NCBI GenBank assembly: GCA_965247255.1
Contig: CBDFGS010000013.1
Coordinates: forward strand, 868,001-932,000
From: CBDFGS01 sp965247255
GTDB taxonomy: Bacteria; Chloroflexota; Dehalococcoidia; Lucifugimonadales; CAUZJF01
Length of the DNA: 64,000 bases
Reading direction: 5' to 3'
The notes beneath the pieces are model-generated. The model worked only from the letters and a program-made list of their open reading frames with translations, was not told the origin of the DNA and searched no databases. Both the position numbers and the translations under genes were made by a program. Numbering within the stretch: the first letter of the stretch is position 1; every line of letters starts with the position of its first letter. Shown here in pieces: positions 58,817 through 64,000 of this stretch.

Positions 58817-59743
58817 TCAGGACTCCCGCCGCCAATGCCGGCGGACCTCGGACGAGTAGCTCTTCCCCAACAGGGTGGCGTTTTCGGCCACCCAATCGCT
58901 AAAGCGCGCCGGCGCTGTAGGCGCCTCCTCGCTACCTACAAGCAGCCCGTCCATTAGCGCTTCGACTTCGTTACGCGTCAAAGCAACGTCTCTCTTGAGA
59001 TAGCCAACAAACCTCGCGAGGGTAAGAGCGAGCCCCGGTGGCAGGTGCATCAGTCTCGCGTTGCTACCTGTTCCCACTGCGATCGTGCGGACCAGCTCCT
59101 CGAAAGTGAGAGTCTCCGGCCCAACCGCTTCGATCGTCTCGTTCGCCTTCGACTTGCTCGCGTCGACCGCAATTCGCGCCACGTCTTCAACGAAGACTGG
59201 CTGAACAGCGTAGTCGCCCGAGCCGAATATCGCGAACACCGGGAACCGCCGCAGGAACCACGCGATGTTGTTGACGAGGACGTCCTCTTTTCCAAATACA
59301 AGCGTGGGTCTGATGATGGCGTGCGACAGCCCGGAACCTAGGACCGCTTCTTCCGCCAGCCCTTTGCCGCGGAAATAGGGCAACCGGGAGCTCGCTGACG
59401 CGTTGGTGATGCTTATGTGCACCAGTCTGCAGACGCCCGCATCCTGCGCCGCGCCGATGAGGACCTGCGTATTCCTGACAGCCGTCTCGAAAGTGACCTC
59501 TCCGTGTGAGTAGCGTATCCAGTAGGTGTTATAGAGGACGTCCGATCCCTCCATATCGCGGGCCAGCGCCGCAGGGTCGTCGAAATCCAGCCGTGCCACT
59601 TCTATCTCGCCCTCACCGAACCGGCTGGAACGTCGGGGGTGCCCGGTCAGCGTCTTGACCCGGTGCCCCTCCGACAGGAGAAGCCTGGCGATGTACTTTC
59701 CGGTGTAGCCGAAGGCGCCCGTAACGACGCTCAGTTTCGTCAT
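58817..59743 (-). CDS. NmrA/NDUFA9-like atypical SDR (NAD(P)-binding)
   Basis: This protein (308 residues) has the nucleotide loop VVTGAFGYTGKYIARLLL, SDVLYNTYWIRY, LVHISITNASASSRLPYFRGKG and AIIRPTLVFGKEDVLVNNIAWFLRRFP, the pattern of complex I-associated NDUFA9-like and NmrA-type SDRs. The classical YxxxK is replaced by YFRGKG, so it may be a sensor or a reductase. The ATG at 59743 has a GGAG site. The substrate is unknown. Confidence 0.85.
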   Translation of the reverse strand: MTKLSVVTGAFGYTGKYIARLLLSEGHRVKTLTGHPRRSSRFGEGEIEVARLDFDDPAALARDMEGSDVLYNTYWIRYSHGEVTFETAVRNTQVLIGAAQDAGVCRLVHISITNASASSRLPYFRGKGLAEEAVLGSGLSHAIIRPTLVFGKEDVLVNNIAWFLRRFPVFAIFGSGDYAVQPVFVEDVARIAVDASKSKANETIEAVGPETLTFEELVRTIAVGTGSNARLMHLPPGLALTLARFVGYLKRDVALTRNEVEALMDGLLVGSEEAPTAPARFSDWVAENATLLGKSYSSEVRRHWRRES

Positions 59744-59829
59744 CGACACACTCCAGTGGGAGAGAGATGCGGGAGTAAGCTTGCGGCGCCGGCCCCTCGG
59801 GACTTCATGCCGAGCGTAATTGAGCGCCG

Positions 59830-62400
59830 CTACACCACGACGAAGGTCGAACCGAGGCCCTCTTTGCTCACCTCGATACGCGTCGGGAAGGAGTCTTTGA
59901 TCTGCTCAATATGCGTTATGACTATGATCTTTTGAAACTCAGAATGTATCGACTGGATCGCCTCCTTCAGACGCTCCTGGCCTGAGGAGTCTTGTGAGCC
60001 GAAGCCCTCGTCGATGAACAGGATGGGCAGCGGCGCCCCGGCCCGGCGAGCCAATAGCTTGGAGAGTGCGATGCGTAGCGCGAAGTTGATGCGGAAGGCC
60101 TCGCCCCCGCTAAAGGTCTCGTAGCTGCGAGTCCCGGCCTCGTCGGATATCTTCACGTCGAGCTCCTCGGAGGGGAGGCCCATCCGTCTCTCCTTGCGAC
60201 CCTCCTGAAGCTGTAGCTTTAGACTCATCCGGTAGTCGGTTAGGCGACCCAAAAGCTCGTTCGCGTCGTTCTGAAGCTGTGGTATCGCGGTCTCGATGAT
60301 CAGGGCCTGGATCCCATTCTTGCCGAACGCAACCGCAAGTTCGTCGTAGACACCCTTCTCATCGGCACTCTTGTGACGGGCCCCTTCGAGCTCGCGCCGC
60401 TCATTTTCCAGTTTGGCGTGCCGCGCAAGCCGGTCGGTCAAGACGCCTCTCCGCACGTCCGCAGCCCGGTGTTGGCCGTCCAGCTCGGCCTGGAGTTTGC
60501 CTGCGCTGGCCACCTCGACTTCGAGCGAAGGCAGCCCATCGAGTAGCCGGGAAAGCTCCATTCGGCGCGCCTCGTCCCTATCGATCTCTCCCGCCAGTCC
60601 CCTCAGCTTGTTTCGCCCATTGTCAAGCTCCGAGGCGGTCTTGGGCAGGGCTTCCGCGGCTTCGATCAGCCTTCGGTTGAGGTCGGCAAAAGGCTCCAAC
60701 GACTTGACCCTTTGCTGCGTCACTCGATGCGTCTCCGGGTCGTAGCCAAGACCCTCCGCTTCGCCTTCCATCTCCCTCAGCCTCTGCTGTTCTTCTACAG
60801 CGAACTCGCCCCGGTCTAAAGCGGTCTGCAGCTGCTCGACCTCGGAGAGCGCCGGCTGGAGCTTCTCGCGCGCCTGCCTGCACTCCTCCAGATCGCGCTC
60901 GTTGGCGGCCAGGGCTGCCTGGAACTGGTGACGCTGCCGTTCGAGGTCCGATTGGCGGCGCGCGATCTCGGCTGTGAGCGCCGACTGCGTCACTCGCAGC
61001 TTCTCGCCCTCTTCGTGCTGCTCCTGGTACCTTTGCTTGGCATCCCGGCCCGCTGCCGCGTACTCGCTTCGCAGGTGCGACTGACCTTCGGTCCCCAACG
61101 GCTGCCGGCACACCGGGCACAGGGCGTCCTCCTGCTCCAGCAGGTCGAATTTCTTGCGAGTCTCCTCCATCTCACCTTTCAATTTGGCGTTAGCGTCCTC
61201 TAGGTATTGCAACCTGGCCGAGGCTTCTTGGACCGCGTCGCGTTGGCCTTGGACGCTGCGCGCCACGTCTTCGATCTGGCCCTTGTCCGACGCGATAGCG
61301 CTGAGTCCTGCCTCTAGCTCTGGTACTCTCTTCGCACGCGGCTCAAGTTCCGTAGCTATGTAGGTGCGTTGCTGCTTCAGCTTTTGTGAAAGACCTTCCC
61401 TCTCCACCGCGATGCTCTGCTTGAGCGTCGCCATCTCCTGGTTGAGCTGAGAAAACCTGAAAGAGACCTTGTCTAGCCGATCGAGCTCGGCACGTGCAGC
61501 CTCCAGGTCTACGAAACCGGCGCGGATCTCAGCCTCCCTGGTAAGCGACGATTCGTATCCACTAACGGAGGCTTGAAGGTCTTCGACCCGGCGCTCGAGC
61601 TCGGCTACCGCCGACCGGCTCGCTGTGAGCCGCCCGGTCACCGCCTCCTGTTCGTGCTGGAGTCCTCTCAGCGAGCCGATGGAGTCCCCGAGCTCATCCA
61701 CCTTGGCCCGTTGGGCTGCCACCGCCTGACCGAGGCGCCCCAGCTCTGCCGCGACCGTTGCGAGCGCAGCCTCATCTTCCGGCTTGCGGCCTGCCTCCTC
61801 GCGGCGCAACGCAATCGCGTTATCCGCATCTCTCATCGCATCCTGGGCCACCCGCGCGCGGTCTTTCGCCCGTTCCTCCATCGCCTGGTAGTACGAGAGG
61901 TCCAATACCTCAGCAAGGAGCTCCTTTCGTTTCGCCGGCGTGCTGGTCGTGAAGCGGTCCGCCTGTCCCTGCAGAAGGAAGGCGGTGTTGACGAACGTCT
62001 CGTAGTCCATGTGCAGCAACTCGCTGATCTGTACCTCCGTGTCGCGGAGCGAGTTCCCGGTCACCTCGCGGAAACCGTTGGCGGATGCGACGTGGTGCTC
62101 AAGTATCGTGTTGCCTTGACCGCTGCGGGACAGGGAGTACCTGCGGCTGACGCGGTGTCGCTGCTCGCGGGCGAGAAACTCCAGCTCGACCACCATATCT
62201 TGCTGCCCCTGGTGCACTAGCTCCTGAGAGCGCGCTCTCGCCTTGCCCCACAGGGCCCAGGTCATCGCGTCGAGCAACGCCGTCTTCCCGTGGCCGTTGT
62301 CGCCGCACAGACATGCCACCCGGAAGCTCTCCATGTCCAATGTGGGAACATTGTCCCGGTAACACATGAAGTTCTTGAGATTAAGCTTGAGGGGAATCAC
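59830..62400 (-). CDS. sbcC: SbcC/Rad50-type SMC-family nuclease subunit
   Basis: This 856-residue protein has the Walker A CGDNGHGKTALLDAMTW, then RHRVSRRYSL, two long coiled coils with the zinc hook CPVCRQPLG in the middle, and the C-terminal signature FSGGEAFRINFALRIALSK and Walker B PILFIDEGFGSQD. It is an ATPase that tethers and opens DNA ends with a SbcD/Mre11 nuclease. No sbcD is upstream or downstream here; the downstream neighbour is an NmrA-like SDR. The start is GTG. It diverges from the DUF3179 gene. Confidence 0.93.
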   Translation of the reverse strand: MIPLKLNLKNFMCYRDNVPTLDMESFRVACLCGDNGHGKTALLDAMTWALWGKARARSQELVHQGQQDMVVELEFLAREQRHRVSRRYSLSRSGQGNTILEHHVASANGFREVTGNSLRDTEVQISELLHMDYETFVNTAFLLQGQADRFTTSTPAKRKELLAEVLDLSYYQAMEERAKDRARVAQDAMRDADNAIALRREEAGRKPEDEAALATVAAELGRLGQAVAAQRAKVDELGDSIGSLRGLQHEQEAVTGRLTASRSAVAELERRVEDLQASVSGYESSLTREAEIRAGFVDLEAARAELDRLDKVSFRFSQLNQEMATLKQSIAVEREGLSQKLKQQRTYIATELEPRAKRVPELEAGLSAIASDKGQIEDVARSVQGQRDAVQEASARLQYLEDANAKLKGEMEETRKKFDLLEQEDALCPVCRQPLGTEGQSHLRSEYAAAGRDAKQRYQEQHEEGEKLRVTQSALTAEIARRQSDLERQRHQFQAALAANERDLEECRQAREKLQPALSEVEQLQTALDRGEFAVEEQQRLREMEGEAEGLGYDPETHRVTQQRVKSLEPFADLNRRLIEAAEALPKTASELDNGRNKLRGLAGEIDRDEARRMELSRLLDGLPSLEVEVASAGKLQAELDGQHRAADVRRGVLTDRLARHAKLENERRELEGARHKSADEKGVYDELAVAFGKNGIQALIIETAIPQLQNDANELLGRLTDYRMSLKLQLQEGRKERRMGLPSEELDVKISDEAGTRSYETFSGGEAFRINFALRIALSKLLARRAGAPLPILFIDEGFGSQDSSGQERLKEAIQSIHSEFQKIIVITHIEQIKDSFPTRIEVSKEGLGSTFVVV

Positions 62401-62533
62401 TTGACCCGCCGGCTTTCGAGGACGAGACTACGCATCGCTTTGGTCTGGTGCATGAGCCCCATTTTCATACTTCGAGGTGGCCGAGGCAAGCGTCGGACTA
62501 GCACCGATTGCAAGCGAGGGTAATCTTATATGT

Positions 62534-63889
62534 ATGGCTGCCGTCATCGCCTCTCGACTCTTGAGGCTGGCGAATCTCGGGACACCAACGGGATTCAAGG
62601 GGACCTCGTTCCGCCGACCAGTCGGCCTGCTGACGCTGCACTCTGTTGCGTTGCTATCGCTGGCCTGTGCAGGCGAGCCTGACGCCACTCCCGCGGCGGA
62701 CCCCGCTCCGGCCACCCCAGAACCTACGGCGAAAAGCGCCATAGTGGCTGAATCGACAGCCGCGGCGCCGCACCTCACACCCTCCAATACGCCGAGTCCT
62801 GCCTCAACACCGCAGGAGTGGCTATACACACCGACCGGACCTCCTCCCAAGGTAGACAAGACCATCGCCGGTGTAGACCTCGATAACGTGGTCTTCGACA
62901 CCTTCAGAGGCGGGTTCATACCCTTATCCGTCGCAACCGACTCGGCGATCGAAGGGCTACGCGACGTCCTCCAGCCTATATACGAGCCAGTCTATGTGGC
63001 GGCAGGTCGTGGTGAGTGGCTTCGGGACGAGGACCTGGTCGTCGGCTATGCCTCGCAAAGTGGCGCATACGCGTACCCGATCAAGATGCTCAACTATCAC
63101 GAGATAGTGAACGACGTAATAGACGGCGTCCCGGTGCTTGTATCTTACTGCCCTTTGTGTGCCAGCGGCGTCGTGTATAGCCGGGACCTCGACGGCCGGG
63201 TGCTGCTCTTCGGCAACACCAGCGCCCTGTACGAGTCCGACATGGTGATGTACGACCACGAGACAGGCTCGTACTGGTTTCAGGTCCTGGGGGAGGCCAT
63301 CGTTGGCCCGCTGACCGGCAAGCGACTCGAAATGCTGCCCGCCACCAACGTCACCTGGGGCGAGTGGAAGCGCCTGCATCCCGAAACGCAAATCCTCAGC
63401 CGCCGTCAGAGAATTCGCGGCCCGGCCCCTCCATACGAGCGCGATCCATTCGTTGGCTACGGAGCGCAGGTCAGCCTAGAGCAGTTCGCCTTTCCGGTCA
63501 GCCCGGAAAAGCTCGACGACCGGCTGCCATCGGGTGCCAGAGCCTTCGCGGTACAAGTGGGCGAAACCCACAAGGCGTACCATTTATCCAGGGACTCGGA
63601 CTGGCTCTTGAACGACACCCTCGGCGGAAAAGGCATCGTGGTTCTTGCCAGGAAGAAGGGGCCCGCGGCCTTCGCCTACTACCGCGCCTCAGGGGGTCGA
63701 GAGCTTAGCTTCAAGCTCGCCGACGGCGCGGTCCAAGACACGGAAACCGAAAGCACCTGGGACGACGCTGGCCGGGCCGTCTCGGGCCCTCTAGCCGGAA
63801 CCCGGCTCAGCCCTGTGCCTTCGCGTACCAGTTTCTGGTTCTCCCTGGTGGGAGCGCTCCCGGGCATCGAGCTTCACCAACTGGACTAG
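62534..63889 (+). CDS. DUF3179-domain lipoprotein
   Basis: This protein (451 residues from the ATG at 62534) has a lipoprotein signal with lipobox LSLAC, a Pro/Thr/Ala-rich linker and the DUF3179 domain: VSYCPLCASGVVYSR, LYESDMVMYDHETGSYWFQ, TNVTWGEWKRLHPETQIL. DUF3179 proteins are secreted and of unknown function. A conserved Cys pair (CPLC) resembles a redox or metal site. The last part (WFSLVGALPGIEL) is also typical. The frame opens 57 bases upstream at 62477, but the ATG at 62534 is nearer to the signal peptide. Nothing can be said of the last 110 bases of the window. Confidence 0.88.
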   Translation: MAAVIASRLLRLANLGTPTGFKGTSFRRPVGLLTLHSVALLSLACAGEPDATPAADPAPATPEPTAKSAIVAESTAAAPHLTPSNTPSPASTPQEWLYTPTGPPPKVDKTIAGVDLDNVVFDTFRGGFIPLSVATDSAIEGLRDVLQPIYEPVYVAAGRGEWLRDEDLVVGYASQSGAYAYPIKMLNYHEIVNDVIDGVPVLVSYCPLCASGVVYSRDLDGRVLLFGNTSALYESDMVMYDHETGSYWFQVLGEAIVGPLTGKRLEMLPATNVTWGEWKRLHPETQILSRRQRIRGPAPPYERDPFVGYGAQVSLEQFAFPVSPEKLDDRLPSGARAFAVQVGETHKAYHLSRDSDWLLNDTLGGKGIVVLARKKGPAAFAYYRASGGRELSFKLADGAVQDTETESTWDDAGRAVSGPLAGTRLSPVPSRTSFWFSLVGALPGIELHQLD

Positions 63890-64000
63890 CTCCCAATAAT
63901 CGTAAGGGCGCTGCTTGCCGCGCGAAGTCCAACCTCTCACAAGACCCTTTGAGATAGAGCCGTTACTCGAGAACAAACCTTATGTCCGCCAATGCTAACC

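Overview
The window is a high-GC bacterial chromosome segment, densely packed with genes in short operons. Chloroflexota, possibly a Dehalococcoidia/SAR202-type lineage, is my best guess. This is an inference from gene content: DUF3179 and proline/threonine-rich lipoproteins, paired amidohydrolases, PspA with PspAA/PspAB, DUF2851, Rex and a fused AroK-AroB. No rRNA or other strong marker is present to settle it. Many starts are GTG or TTG, and several genes follow an extended -10 of the form TGCTAyaaT.

Layout. 1-2.9 kb: 3' part of tex, yajQ, an IS6-type transposase remnant, a tRNA-like fragment and tRNA-Pro(CGG). 2.9-5 kb: two amidohydrolases. 5.2-10.3 kb: argS, gamma-carbonic anhydrase, a TPR lipoprotein, DUF2851 and a hypothetical protein. 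10.3-14.9 kb: minus-strand operon aroE-aroKB-tauE-like-tgt. 15-16.7 kb: ABC-2 exporter. 16.7-19.9 kb: alaS-ruvX. 20.1-21.2 kb: exosortase/archaeosortase-like protein with a membrane partner. 21.4-23 kb: IS1380-type insertion inside a pair of 21-bp inverted repeats. 23-24.8 kb: split transketolase. 25.1-27.3 kb: HExxH lipoprotein and a membrane protein. 27.4-30.4 kb: Psp envelope-stress module converging on htpX-pspAB. 30.5-30.9 kb: an unidentified structured RNA/small ORF unit. 31-33.9 kb: LOG-like gene, enolase, GAPDH. 34-36 kb: a structured leader followed by thiF/moeB-like and sulfurtransferase genes. 36-39.3 kb: an accessory island with a DUF4096-containing 591-aa protein and phage remnants, including a terminase fragment in frame with a phage-like gene across one amber codon. 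39.5-44.3 kb: FIST protein, SDR-mug-thpR-plsY, and a stand-alone Lrp/AsnC ligand domain. 44.6-50.3 kb: ThDP enzyme, dinB, fmt, a dapA-like gene and rex. 50.6-54.6 kb: uvrA and a PLP dehydratase. 54.6-58.7 kb: gnd-zwf-nnrE-tdh operon. 58.8-63.9 kb: an NmrA-like SDR, sbcC and a DUF3179 lipoprotein.

Most genes are housekeeping: tRNA charging and modification, shikimate pathway, glycolysis, pentose phosphate pathway and DNA repair. The most unusual parts are the exosortase pair, the Psp/HtpX locus, two structured non-coding units (30.5 kb and 34 kb), and the 36-39 kb island. No clear, complete new defence or biosynthetic system is visible. All assignments come from reading the sequence and recalling family features; no database search was run.
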